DNA of 64,000 nt, taken from Cynocephalus volans (Eukaryota; Chordata; Mammalia; Dermoptera; Cynocephalidae). Positions 24,765 to 36,194 of the stretch are shown in pieces. A program made the position numbers and the translations under genes. Under the pieces are notes generated by a model. The model was not told where the DNA came from, searched no databases, and worked only from the letters and a program-made list of their open reading frames with translations. Each line of letters opens with the position of its first letter. Position 1 is the first letter of the stretch. The stretch covers positions 24,093,577-24,157,576 of the forward strand of contig NC_084462.1 in assembly GCF_027409185.1 (NCBI RefSeq), given 5' to 3'.

Positions 24765-24965
24765 CTGCAATAGTCAGATGCAGCTGGAATCCTGGATCCA
24801 CCCCTACTACCCAAGTGGACTTGAGCAAGTTACTTAACCCCAAAGGCCTCAGTGTCCTCATCTGTAAAATGGGTCAATGCATAGGATTGTTGTTGTTAGA
24901 ATTGTGTGAGAGGACACATAAGCTCACCGTAGTGGCCAATTAATGTTCATTGTTGTTATTCATTT
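24765..24965 (+). repeat. MIR
   Basis: Sense MIR: acttgagcaagttacttaac, cctcatctgtaaaatgggtc, aggattgttgttgtt. Confidence 0.87.
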
Positions 24966-25118
24966 TTAACCTTTCGACTCCCTTTTGCCATTTATTCTAC
25001 ATATTAAATGAGTGACATTTACTAAGGAAAATTCATATGCTTTACCATTTTGAACTGAGAATTCCTATAATGGCTATTTCACTTAAAACCAGTATTAAAC
25101 AGCAAAATGCTCAAAACG

Positions 25119-25168
25119 ATGAACTGATTTTCAGGACAAAAATGCTGAACTGACTTTCAGAACAAACT
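25119..25168 (+). repeat. 26-bp tandem duplication
   Basis: Two copies of a unit built on tgaactgattttcaggacaa, the second with two or three changes. A small local duplication. Confidence 0.65.
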
Positions 25169-25510
25169 TTGGGAAGTTCCTACTCTGAGACCAGCGTTAG
25201 GCCAGACCCTAGCAATTCAGACCCAAATAAGACCTCATCCCTGCTGGCAAGGATCTCACGGCTCGGAGACATCCAGGGAACATCTAAAGGACAAGGACAG
25301 CTGTTGTTAGAGCTTTGCCAGAGGGTCACTCAGGGACGGGGGGAGCGTGGAGGCAGAATGAAGGGGTACCTGCCCGGCCCTGGTCAGGAAAGGCCTTCTG
25401 AGCCTTGTGGTAGGAAGAGGAGTTGATCGAGTAGAGAAGAGGCAGGACAGGGTGGGACAGAGAGAATTCTCTACAGAAAGAATGCACGTGAAAGGATAAA
25501 GATGGGAAAT
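25169..25510 (-). repeat. L2 3' region
   Basis: Antisense L2: ggaaaggccttctgagcctt and the ggacagggtgggacagag part. Together with 25960-26420 it may be one L2 split by the MIR at 25530-25735. Confidence 0.65.
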
Positions 25511-25529
25511 AATAATAGCAGTAGAAAAA

Positions 25530-25735
25530 CACCAATATAGCATTTGCAACGTGTCAAGCCCTATTTTAAACGCTTCACAAATACAACCCTATGCAGACAG
25601 TATTACTAGTATCCCTACTTTACAGGTGAAGAAACAGAGGACGCAGAGGTTATGAAATTTTATAGCAGGTAGATGGCAGAGCTGGGATACTGTCTCCAAA
25701 GTCCACATTCTTAACCAACATGCTGCAGGGTGTTT
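25530..25735 (-). repeat. MIR, nearly full length
   Basis: Antisense MIR: aatatagcatttgcaacgtg, ctactttacaggtgaagaaa, agatggcagagctgggat, ttcttaaccaacatgctgc. Confidence 0.9.
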
Positions 25736-25959
25736 GGAGAGCCTCAAACACTCCATATCATTGGAAGATAAGATGTGAGTGGGTAAAAGGGGAGAGAGAG
25801 GAGGCTGAAGGGCCATCAGGATCTTGCATGCTACTAGGTGGTTGGATTCAGGACACTGCACACGCACAACCATAGGGGGCGCCATCACCTCACTGTCATC
25901 ATGGATTTGTAGATTTATTACTACAGTTTTCCAGCAGATGGCAGTCATGTGCCTTGAGG

Positions 25960-26420
25960 AAGGGGCGCATTTTCCTAATCCGCACAAAGACACCATATGC
26001 ACTAGCGGTGGTGCTGTTTGGCTTATATCCAGAAGGGGGTGGAAAGCCACTGGAGGGTCTCAAACAGGCAAGGGAATGTTTAGATGTCTGTTTTAGACAA
26101 TTCGCTCTTCGTGGGGAGAGACTGGAGGTAGCTGAGGTGGTCCATTCGGCAGGGGGACAGAAGAGAGGAGATGGGTTCAAGGGTTGTACAGACAGAAGTC
26201 ACAGGACTGGGGGATCCCCTGGAACTGGGGTGCAAAGGAGAGGAGAGATTTGGGGCTTTGAGGTTTCTGGATTCAAGAGCCAAGAGACTAGAAGTGACAG
26301 TCCTCCCTGGGCAAGGAGAATTAGGAGCCCTGCAAAGTGGTGAGGAGTCACTTTTGGACATGTGGCTGATGAGGGAGCTGAGGACACCTAAGAGGGATGT
26401 TGGGAGGGTGGCTGGGTATG
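25960..26420 (-). repeat. L2 fragment
   Basis: Antisense L2: ggaaagccactggagggtct, agactggaggtagctgaggt, and cttttggacatgtggctgat match L2 blocks in order. Confidence 0.7.
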
Positions 26421-26699
26421 AATCACAGCACATGACCAATCAACCAAGGTGCCAGCACTGGGGCTGGGGACCCCCACGCTGGTCCAAACCATCTTGCAGA
26501 GATACCATGAGAAACCTGGGGGGCAAGTTGGGGTGCAGCCAGGATGCTCTCCCATCCCACCACAGTGGCATCTTGAGTCACTGTCCCCTCCTGCACCAAG
26601 ATCTTTAGGTATACTCTCTCCATGTGGACCACGGTGCCTGCCGCCTAATAAGAAGGAGTTTGTGTTTCTGGGAACAAAAGGAGTCCTGACACCCAAGAA

Positions 26700-26815
26700 A
26701 CCTCTTTTGCAGTTAGGAACACTGAGGCTGGGAAAGAGGAAGGGTCCAGGGTCCCACAACTTGGACACAACGAACCCCGGGCTGGCACTGAGAACCTCCC
26801 ACTTCCAGCCGGCCA
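26700..26815 (-). repeat. MIR fragment
   Basis: Antisense MIR: ttaggaacactgaggctggg and agggtcccacaacttgg. Confidence 0.7.
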
Positions 26816-26924
26816 CGCAGCCCACTCACAGTCTGGGAGCCCCTCCCAGCTCCCTCCAGCCGGGACAGGCCGGGCGGGTCTGGCCCAGGACCCATTTGGT
26901 TTGTGCTAAGAGGCCCCCACCAGC

Positions 26925-27200
26925 TCTTTGATTAGCAGCCAAGACATGCTTCTTTCCAAGTCAAAAGTAAAATAAAATAAAGCATGTTATAAAGTGACTC
27001 CCTCTCCCCCAATTCATTTTAATGTGGTTTTCAGCATTGGTTTATTGTGAGCAGCTCTGTGCGCAGAAAACATGTGTTTGCAACATGCCTGTGACAGTCG
27101 GGGTTCCAGAGGCTGCCCGCCGGTAACCGGGACCAGCAGGAAGGGAGTTAAAGGCATAACTTTGAGGATCAGGTAATTGGTGACTCAAATATTTGTCTAA
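26925..27200. promoter_or_regulatory. candidate conserved non-coding element
   Basis: AT-rich, repeat-free island inside GC-rich DNA, with several homeodomain-type cores (taattg, aattcattttaatg). Conservation cannot be tested here; this is an inference from composition only. Confidence 0.3.
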
Positions 27201-27374
27201 AGGGCTTCAAATGGCTGTGCTTTTCCCTCCACAGACCCGAGCCTGGCAGAGGGGAAGGGAGGGGAAGGACAGAAAGGAGGAATTCAAGGGCTGGGGCATG
27301 GGGGTGTGGGCAGGTGAGTGTGCTGCTTCTGTGTTAGGGTCTTCAGAGGTGGCACAAAGTGGAAGGAAGAACTC

Positions 27375-27540
27375 TCTGGCAGGTGATCAGGAGACTCAGG
27401 GTCTAGCCTGTAATAACAATGTGTTATCTGGGGCAGGTGTCTGTGCATCTCTGAGCTGCTGGGCCTCAGCTTCCCCATCTGTAAGAGAAGGTGCTTGGCT
27501 TAAATGTCAGAAGGTTCCTTCCATCTCTGATGCTTCTGGT
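27375..27540 (+). repeat. MIR
   Basis: Sense MIR: gagactcagggtctagcctg, gcctcagcttccccatctgt. Confidence 0.85.
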
Positions 27541-27639
27541 TCTTCCAGGAGGGGACTATGGAGAAGGCCTGGGAGAGTGGCCAGAACCCTGTCTGGATCT
27601 CGTGGGTTCCTTGCAATGATGTGGAGCTAGACGGTGCCT

Positions 27640-28010
27640 TAAACATTACCGAGCCCACCCCAATATGTTTTGACTCTTCGCCTCGACATCCCTCCTACTA
27701 AACAACTGTCCAGCCTCCTCCTGTAACAAGAAGTCCACCACCTCTTGGGGCCCTGTCCAGTCTTTCTGTGGGCACCTCTGACCATGCAAGGGTACCTCCT
27801 GAGAATCTGCCTCCAGGCCATTTCTCCTTTGTCTGTTGGTCCCAGGTGTGCCCGCTGGTCCTCCCAAAAAACCTGGGCCTCCTTCCCCACCATGACAGCC
27901 CTTCAGATGTCTGAGGAGTGTGGATGAGTCTCCTCTGAGTCTCTGTGGCCTTGGCCGACATCCCACTCTGCAGCCTCCACCTGCAGGTCCTGGTGCCCGG
28001 GCCTGGTGGT
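27640..28010 (+). repeat. ancient interspersed repeat, family uncertain
   Basis: Blocks such as cctcctcctgtaacaagaag, tgacagcccttcagatgtct and gagtctcctctgagtctct resemble an old mammalian repeat I cannot name with confidence (CR1/L3 or a related SINE). Confidence 0.4.
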
Positions 28011-28164
28011 CATGGCCAGGTTCAGTGCACAAGAACTCGCTCTGCTGACTGCACTCCTAGCCAGGGTGTCCAGTGCCGAGTGGGAGAGGAGAAGGGCAAA
28101 GGAGGGGCTCACGCTTCTTGATCACCGATGGTGTGCCAGCCCTGTGACTCGTGTGCAGTGCTTC

Positions 28165-28400
28165 ACAGTATGGGGAGGCAGTGAAGTACTGTGGTCAAGA
28201 TCTGGGTCCAAGTCCCGGCCTCACCGTTTCCTAGCCGAGTGACCCAGGTAAGCCACTTAACATCTCCAAACCTCAGTTTCCTCAAGTGTGAAAGGGGAAT
28301 GATAAGAGTGCCCACCTGTTGGGCTGTGGTGAGGACCCAGTGCACACAAAGCACACGGCCCAGTGCCGGGCACAGAGCTTATGCTCATTAAATGACAGAG
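28165..28400 (+). repeat. MIR, nearly full length
   Basis: Sense MIR: agtactgtggtcaagatctg, gtgacccaggtaagccactt, cctcagtttcctcaagtg, and the 3' end gcacagagcttatgctcatt. Confidence 0.95.
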
Positions 28401-28921
28401 GTCACAGCAACGTGCTGGGTACCCTGGGACCCGGCTCTAGCGGACTCTACCAGGGTCCTGGGGGTAGGCAGCCGCCTACACAGGACCCTCTTTCAGGAGG
28501 GAGGTAGAAGGTCACATTTGCATCTTTGAGAGATGACAAACCCCACGGACTCCTGCAGATCCCACCAACAGCTAAGGTCGCCGAGCTCCCTGCTCCCTGG
28601 ATTAGGAGTCCGAGCCTGTCTCAGATGCTGCCCTTCTTTCCTGCTCACTTCCTTTGGTTCCTCTGGGCAACGGGCCAGCCCTGGCTGACCAGAGCCTTCT
28701 GGGGCCTGCTTTCAAGGAAGCTCTGCTTGCCATGGATGTCAGAAAGGCTTCAGGGTAGGACACAAAATTAAAAGCAAATATCGCAGTTTGTGGTTCTCCA
28801 TAGTCATCCCAGTGTCCAGCCACTTCTGAATGGCAGAAAGACAATCACACACACTTACAGGGCACGCCCACACAATGGGCCTCCACTCAGCCCCTGCAGG
28901 TGTGTACACACATTCACTCAC
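28401..28921. other. unassigned DNA
   Basis: Nothing recognised except a CA-rich lead-in to the minisatellite from about 28845. Confidence 0.4.
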
Positions 28922-29150
28922 GGCACGTCCACGCACACGCGCAGTGCTCAAACACGGCACGTCCACGCACACGCGCAGGGCTCAAACACGGCACGTCCAC
29001 GCACACGCACAGTGCTCAAACGCGTGCACGTCCATGCGCAGTGCTCAAACACGGCACGTCCACGCACGCGCGCGGTGCTCAAACACGGCACGTCCACGCA
29101 CATGCGCGGTGCTCAAACACGGCACGTCCACACACAGGAATGGACGCACG
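28922..29150 (+). repeat. CpG-rich 34-bp minisatellite, seven units
   Basis: Units begin at 28922, 28956, 28990, 29024, 29053, 29087 and 29121 (ggcacgtccacgcac, then a tail gcgcagtgctcaaacac). Period is 34 except the fourth unit, which is 29. All three forward frames stay open through it, so 117- to 317-codon frames here are artefacts of the unit having no stop in any frame. Confidence 0.95.
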
Positions 29151-29204
29151 GGCACACACACGCATTCACACACGCACACGCACACCCAGCTCTCACTGGG
29201 AGTC

Positions 29205-29310
29205 AGAATCTGCACGACAGTCAAGAATCCCGGCCCTGGCCCTTGATGGCTGAGAACTGCGGGCGATTCCCTGAATTCCTCTTAGCTCAGCGGCCTCGTG
29301 TAGAACGAGT
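29205..29310 (+). repeat. MIR-like fragment
   Basis: Weak sense MIR similarity (gggcgattccctgaattcct; ttagctcagcggcctcg). Confidence 0.45.
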
Positions 29311-30014
29311 TAAGTTTAAAAATCATAAAAGTCCTCTTGGCCCTGCTGGCCTCTCGGGGCTCTGGAGAAGGACCAGGGAGGCAGAAGAGGTGAGATGTTT
29401 CGTAAATCGCAGGCCCCAGAACACGTGTCAGTCAGCAGCGGCAGCTGCTGCGTCACCTCCACAGATAGAAATGCTGGCCCCCCCTGACTTGGGGGGAGCG
29501 TGGTGGAAATCTCCCAGTCAGGAGCAGCAGGAGACTGGGGAGCAGCAAAGCCTTGGTCCCCAAAGTGAGCGAAGGGGTCAGTTTGGGGCAGAGAGGGGGG
29601 CAGTAGGCCTGGGGGACCAGGAAATTGGGTTTCAGAGGGGGCCGGCGGACAGCAGGCCCTGCTCGGCTCAGCGCCACCTGCCACGTCCTGGGCTAGCTGC
29701 AGAGAGGAAGGCGCAGCTCAGGCCTTCCTGGAAATCACTGTAAATACTGAATCACTGTAATCCCTGTAACACTGGAAGCGGCAGACCCATATTACCCACT
29801 GCGGGTTTCGTCAATAGCTTTGAGCTGTGCTCAGTAGCCCAAAAGGGGGTTTCAGCAATGGACTCTCCATTGTCCTCTCCTGTCCCTTGACCTGGTTGGT
29901 GCCCCTCACTGCTCTGAAACCTGACAAATGGCTTTAGTTTCAGAGCTGAAAGACAAGAGCCCAGTGCCTTGCCCGGAGGTGTGCTTTAGGCTCTTTGTTT
30001 CATTAACACTTTCA
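29311..30014. other. unassigned DNA
   Basis: No gene recognised. A short repeated motif (atcactgtaa) occurs at about 29733 and 29751. Confidence 0.4.
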
Positions 30015-30172
30015 TTGCTCCACATGTGGTCCAGGCCAGCAGCATGGGCTGTGCTGGGAGCTTGTTAGAAATGCAGACTCTCAGGCCCTGCCCCAGGCCT
30101 GTCCGATCCGATCTGCATTAGGTGGGCCCCAGGTGATTTCTGCGCACTGAGCAGTCTGAGAAGCACTGGGTG
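30015..30172 (-). repeat. MER5-type hAT DNA transposon fossil
   Basis: Contains catgtggtccaggccagcag, gcttgttagaaatgcagact, ctcaggccctgccccaggcc, and aggtgatttctgcgcactga, ending near gagaagcactg. This is the MER5A layout. Non-autonomous. Confidence 0.85.
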
Positions 30173-30944
30173 TATTTCATTCTCTAGTCACTGTTTCTGA
30201 GACTCACAAAACTAGAAGTACCTGAGACAATCTCACTGAGTGGTAACTGTCATGCTGCTGTCAGTGTCCTGCATCGGGGAGCAGAGCTGAGAGAGGGCTC
30301 CCCACAGACCTTGTGCCCAAGAGTCAGTTCTGGGGCCCCAGGAGGAAGGCCCATCACCGATGAGAGAAGAAATCAGGAAAAAAGTATGTAACAGGAGGAC
30401 CGTATACACACACCCAGGCCCTGTCTCCTTTGGGGTGGAGGACAAGCTCAGCAGGTTCTGGGGGCAGCAGACAGGCCAGGCCTTGGGGAAACATGGGGGA
30501 ACTGGGCAGTTCACCCTGAGGAGGAGATGGAGGAGAAGCCAGGGGCCATGTCTGCCAGGGCAGAGTGAGCAGGCGGGCCCCACTGCAGGGACCCAGAGTC
30601 ACTGGGCAGACACCACACAGGGCAGCCCTCAGCCCCCGAAGAGGGCAAGAAGAGGTTGGACAGCCACTTGGGGGGCATGCCGAGGGGAAGGCTACTCCCC
30701 TAAGATCCCATGAGCTGAAGCCCCCATGGGCCAAGCCACTCACCCACATCAGGCCAAGAGAGGAGGCTACCAGTCAGGCCATCCTCTCAGGCTGCAACTG
30801 CACCGTCTGCAAATGCACGGTCTTCGGGTATGGCAGGACTCCAGCCCAACTCTCTCCCAAGCCCTGTGTCCTCCCCAGCAGCCCCCAGTCCCTTAGAAGG
30901 GTCAGCTTCAAGCTTTAAAGGAGTTTCTGAGTCAGGAGGCTGTT
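30173..30944. other. unassigned GC-rich DNA
   Basis: Overlapping open frames on both strands (up to 131 codons) without domains. Nothing recognised. Confidence 0.4.
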
Positions 30945-31030
30945 AGTATGAACTACTCAGTCCCCTCTCTGAACCTCAGTTTCCCCACAAGAGTGGTTTG
31001 GGCCAAATGACCTCACAGGCTTTGGCAGGG
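30945..31030 (+). repeat. MIR fragment
   Basis: Sense MIR with ctctgaacctcagtttcccc. Confidence 0.7.
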
Positions 31031-31087
31031 GTAAGATATCCCATGTGTATTTTTCTAGAAAGCTGCTTTGAACTAGGATTGCAGAAC

Positions 31088-31412
31088 CACAGACACACAG
31101 CCCATGCCCATGCAAACGCTATGCACACCCACAGCCCATATACACACAAGTGCACACACAGCCCACGCACCCAAACGTAACCCATGTTTGCACCCACAAC
31201 CTACACTTGCACACACAGCTCATGTATACACATGGTTCATGCACACACACACACACTATGCACACACGCAGCTCATATGCATGCAAACACACACCATGTT
31301 TGCTCACATGGCCCACACTTGCACACATGGCTCATGTACACACACGGCCCATGCTCACGCACACACACACACTCCATACTCTCACACACACATGTATACG
31401 TGCACACTCCAT
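31088..31412 (+). repeat. CA-rich degenerate minisatellite
   Basis: About 325 bases of cacaca runs spaced by cccatg, ctcatg and catgtt words, with a loose period near 30. As with the 34-bp array, all three forward frames are open across most of it. Confidence 0.9.
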
Positions 31413-31874
31413 GAACATGCTCCACCGAGAGTGTGAGCACCACGATGGACGAGGCCCTGTGCGATGGACTGTGGAGATGAACCAGTGACCACCTTGCCCA
31501 TATGGAGCACTCAGATCCAGGCCTGGGGCAGCAACAACAGGCAAAGTGACAAGGGCTGGCACAAGGAGCAATTCCTGGGGAGAGGCCTGGCTTTCATCTG
31601 GACAGACCAGGGAAGGCTTCCTGGAGGAGGGGCCCAGTGAATCTGGAAGAAAGGGTAGAGGGTTTTGGAGCTTAAGAAATGGGCCATCTCCAAGGGGTGT
31701 CACCTCTGAGCTCACAGCCCTCCAGGCCTTGCCCCCCGTCACCACAGAGACATGGAGCCCTTCCAGAAACACAGTGGTAGTGGGGGCTGAAACAGGCCCA
31801 GGGCCAGGCGTAGGGATGTGTGCAGGTCTCCCAGCCAACAGCTCTCATAGCCACCAATCCATTCCTCCCTAATC
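31413..31874 (-). other. unassigned, with a weak L2-like stretch
   Basis: 31600-31660 (agggaaggcttcctggagga) resembles antisense L2. Nothing else recognised. Confidence 0.4.
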
Positions 31875-32045
31875 CTGCAGGCTTGTTTCAGTTGTCAGAT
31901 TCCTAAGTGATATTTAACAGCTTTGTTTAGATGATCAGCAAAACTTTCTTTTTCATAAGAATAAAAATAAAACGCCTCCAGATATGAGGCTCCACTCGTG
32001 AGCCCTGCAGTAAGAATCTGGTTTTAATGAAGCTGATGGGCTTTT
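31875..32045. promoter_or_regulatory. candidate conserved non-coding element
   Basis: AT-rich unique island (aagtgatatttaacagc; tttagatgatcagcaaaac) in otherwise GC-rich DNA. Called on composition only. Confidence 0.25.
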
Positions 32046-32674
32046 CCCCAAGGCCTGGCCCCACCTGGGAGACGATGCTGCTGGACCAGTGTCCCTAGGT
32101 GGACTGCTTACATGAGGGATGTTAAAGAGGAGCATGGCTTAAAGAGGGACCAAAGACTAACACCCAGAAAGGGCACCTTGCGAGTCTGAGATCACAGGGT
32201 TTGTTGTCAAAAGACCCCTTCCCACCCCAGATCAGGGGTCTCTGCACAGGGCAGGGAGCAGCAGGCTCCTTGGGCCTCATCACGACCTGGAAGAGATGCC
32301 TCCAGCCCACCACACCTAGTTCCATGCCCACTGGGTCACCTTTCTGTGTGGTCACCCAAGCATTGGCATGGGCATGTTGGCCAGTGGACAGAGAGACCCT
32401 CATGGGGCATTCTTACACATCTCCCTCAAACATACCAACTCCCAGTGGAGCCCTGAGATTCCCCCAGAGACTCGGGAGTGAAGGGGGTGGTTTGCAAGAA
32501 TGACCCACTCCTTCTAGTAAGATGCAGTTCAACAGCCAGGCTGTACCAATCTCGAGCCTGCCTCTGTCCCCCAGGCAGGAATATTTCCTGCAAAATCAAC
32601 TTTGGACAGAGGTAGATCTTGCACTCACCCTTCCACTTGGAGCAAGGCAGAAAGCCTTGGTGGGTAAACAAAGG
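32046..32674. other. unassigned DNA
   Basis: Nothing recognised. Confidence 0.4.
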
Positions 32675-32945
32675 CCTGGTTTGGACTGGCCACTTGCTAG
32701 CTATGCAGCCTTTAGCAAGTTACTCAGTCTCTCTGAGCCTCAGTTTTGCCACCTGTAAAGGGAGACAGCAATGGTTATAAAATTATATATTACATATGTT
32801 ATATACTATATACTGCTGTGATCTATATTATTTAATATAATACAATAATGAGGCCTGCTTCCTAGCTCTGCTGGGCTGACTCAGTGAGAGAGCACTCATA
32901 GAGTGCTTTGCAAGTTTGGAGTGTTTACACTAACAGTGGCTGTTG
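32675..32945 (+). repeat. MIR with an AT-rich interruption
   Basis: Sense MIR: tttagcaagttactcagtct, cctcagttttgccacctgta; then about 75 bases of TATA-like AT-rich sequence (32776-32850), then MIR 3' sequence. Confidence 0.8.
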
Positions 32946-34799
32946 TTTCCATTACAAATCAGGGTGTTAAGATAGAAGTTTCCACTAAAGCACCAAGCTG
33001 TCAAATACCAAAGTGAATTTAGAAACAGACCATCAGGCAGCAAGTTCAAAGTAGATGACCAAGAACCAGTTAGAGAACTCACCCCCATCAAAGATGAAAA
33101 AGGGTTGGGAGTGGAGGTTGAGAGGATTTTTGGAGATTTATCTGCATGGGATCCAACAGGTGCTGGCCTCTCACCTCAAGCTCAGTGAGTGGACTTCAAT
33201 GGGACGGCTTGCTGGGTCTCTTGTAGAGCTTAATGGGAGTTCCCTGTAATTCCAGGACATGGGAAGCTGTCAGGTGACTCTTGCCTGTGGATTCTAGAAG
33301 TCGAGAAGCTGGCTGCTTTGGTGGCAGAACCAAAAAGAATTGTAGGATCCACCCACACTCTCAGGGCTTTTCTGAGCAAAGAGTGTCTGGATGCTTCCTC
33401 TGGTCCAGACATAGGCCACACACACAGTGAGCTGGCCAGGGTGACATCTCAGCTCCTGTCCAGCATGGGTTGACAGGCCTCAGCAGGGGACAAGCTGGAG
33501 GTAGCCTCTGATTTCCTGGAAGTTGAAAAAGGCATAAACAGCTGCTAGAAGGGAGTGCATCTGCCCAGATGATTGGAATTGAAGCGTGCTGTCCCCCCAA
33601 GGAGAAAGGCAGCTTTCAGCATGGCAGCCCCGAGAGGAGAGGTCTTTAATGAGAGTCTTTAATGAGGTCTTTGCTCGATAGGACTCCCCTCCTCCCCACA
33701 CCCCTGCCTCAACCCTGGAGAGACCAGAAAAGGTGGCAGAGAGATGAGGGAGGTGGGGTGGCAGACAAGTCAAGAGTGCCGCAGACCACCCTAAGCAGCC
33801 AGCCCATGGCAGACCCCAACCAGGGAAGGAGGCGGCTTTAACTTTGAATCAGGTTTGGAGTTTTGATTATTACATGGACCCAGATGTTTCCAGTTAATGT
33901 GTTGTAACTTATGACTTAGACTGACTGTCAAATGTCCTATTGGCTACTGAGGGACCAGAAAAGTCATGGGAATGCCCATTTTCCACTCAAGGCTGGGGAT
34001 AGAACTCCCGCCCCTCCCCCCAATAAAGTTTAAAGGAAGCGTGGGAGACAAAAATACAGGTGCTTTCTGACCACACCCCAAGTCCTGCTTTTCATATACC
34101 GGTTTCTAGGATACAGGCATCTGCCCCGGGGAAGGGCACATTAAGGATTTGTTTTCCAGCACCCCTTTCCCCACCTTCAGGGAGTAGCACCCCTTCTTTC
34201 AGGGACAGTCCTTTGTCCTCCTGTCTCTGGAAGGGTTAGCAGCCATTCTCTTAGCCATCCCAGCCTCCCTGGCTCAGCAGACAGGCCGGCGTGGCCATGT
34301 GACCTGGCTGGGCCAATCAGATCCTTCCCTGGGAATCTCTCCTTCTCCAGCATCAGCAAGAGCTCCCTTTCCTCTGGCTTCAAGCAGTGAGGCTATGAGT
34401 TTGTGTCACTCCTGGCTGTGCCCTTTGCTGTGGGGAGAGACTCCTTTGAGAGAATGAAGGCAACACACACAAGGGAAAGACCCAGAGACAAGAGATAGAG
34501 AGAGATCTGGGAGGGGAGAGGTGCCAGCTCCCTGGTCCTGTCTGTCCATCTGAGGCCAGTTCCAAGCCACCCTTTTGCAGTTTGGCTGTGAGAGTCCCCT
34601 GGTGTGTGTCTCTTAGGTTTCTGTCTCTTACAGCTGAAGGCAGGCAGATGAATCCAGCCATCCCCAGAAAAGGAGGGAGGGGGCCCGGCTGTCAGCAGAA
34701 TCTCCCCATGCTGGGTGGGAGTCGAGACCACCCCCCAACATGACAATCACACCAGGGCTGACGACCCTCATCAAAATTCCTTCTGGTGGAGGGCTCCTC
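32946..34799. other. unassigned DNA
   Basis: 1.85 kb without a gene or confident repeat. A short local duplication (gtctttaatgag) occurs at about 33642-33666. Confidence 0.4.
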
Positions 34800-34975
34800 A
34801 GCTTTCACAGCTGTTTTGTAAATATGATGTCATTTTGTCCTTCCAACAACCCTGCGAGCACAGCATGATTATCTCCATTTTATAAGTGAGAAGGTGAAGT
34901 GGTCTGTCTGCGTCTTACCGCTGGGAGTGGTCTGGTCATCACCAGGGCTTGAACCCAGGTCTGCCTGCATCTTTC
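34800..34975 (-). repeat. MIR
   Basis: Antisense MIR: tttgtccttccaacaaccct, tctccattttataagtgaga, cttgaacccaggtctgcctg. Confidence 0.82.
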
Positions 34976-35059
34976 CTTCTCCCCTGGAGCTACCTTGATG
35001 GGTACCCCCTCCCCCAGCCCTGTGGTCATGCCAGGGGCTCTACAGGATGGTGATAGACT

Positions 35060-35150
35060 CTGGTACCCTGTGCGCCAATCATTGAGGGGTCAAGTCTTTC
35101 TTAGTCTCTGAGGCTTAGTTTCCCCATCTGCAAAGGGGGCTGATCACCCC
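35060..35150 (+). repeat. MIR fragment
   Basis: Sense MIR: ggcttagtttccccatctgc. Confidence 0.68.
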
Positions 35151-35404
35151 ACCCTGCCTTCTCCCAGGCCAAGGGGAGCATGTGGGGAGCCGTGGAGCAC
35201 AGCCTGACTCCCCAAGACTTTGCAGGCAGGATGCTATAGAGAACCAACCAGGACTGACTATTGGCTTTAAAAAAGCAAACTTCAAGCAAAACTGACTGTC
35301 AAACAACTTTCCTGGAATCCAGGTGGGGCCACCTTGATGGCCTCTCCACCATGCTCTTAGCAACATGTGGCCCAAAGTCATCAGGACACCAGGTCCTGTT
35401 TTGT

Positions 35405-35740
35405 TCTTTCATTCATTCATTTGTTCATTCATTCCCTCAGTATTTATGGAGCAACATGACACAGGGAACCCAGCAGACAAAGCCCTAGAGGAATCTACAT
35501 TCCAATGGAGAAAGGTAATTTGCATAATAATTAAGTGAATTATGCAGTTCTAGAACATTGGGGGTGATGACTGCGGGAGAAGAAATAGAGCAAAGGAGCA
35601 GGCAGAGGGGACATGGGGCTGTTTGGACAGGAGAGTGCCCCAACTAGAGGCCACAGTGAGTGCAAAGGCCCTGGGCAGAGCTGTTCTCCTTGCGGTGCTG
35701 GGGAACAACCTGGCAGCCAGTGGGGCTCAGGTGGAGGGAG
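35405..35740 (-). repeat. L2 3' end
   Basis: Begins with cattcattcatttgttcatt, the antisense L2 tail, then agtatttatggagcaac and further in gtgagtgcaaaggccctggg. Confidence 0.8.
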
Positions 35741-36194
35741 CAAGAGACGCAGGGGGGATGCCAGAAGTTCCCCTCTTTGGTGGCTGCCCCCCAGGGTGGG
35801 CAGAAACCAAGGAGGAGACAAACCCCACACACCTGAGAACAGATCCCATACGGGCTGGCTCTGGGAGGCAGACATTCCCCAATGCATTTCTGGGGCAAGG
35901 GAGAAGGGACGTGGGGAGGGGTCAGAAGCCCCCATCTGTCCCCATTCAGTCTGTGACTCAGACCCCAGCGAGTTCTGTCACCACCTGGGTCTGCTCAGCT
36001 CTAAACCGAGAGTCCTAACGCTCACCTCGTGTCACTGGGAGGACATGGGAGATCACGGCTGGAGGTCCCGGGGTCACCCAGTGCCCCGCGTCCACGGGAG
36101 GGGCTGAATGAGGGCCGGGGAACTCCCACTGCAGGACCCCTCCCCGCGGCCCTTCCCCAGCCGACCTTCCCAGGAGGGAACAGACCTCAGCTGC
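35741..36194. other. unassigned GC-rich DNA
   Basis: Overlapping open frames up to 164 codons, no domains. Confidence 0.4.

Noticed and set aside
28790-29743. 317-codon open frame with His/Thr/Arg-rich repeats
   Set aside because: It is produced by the 34-bp minisatellite, which is open in all three frames; there is no conserved domain or splice context.
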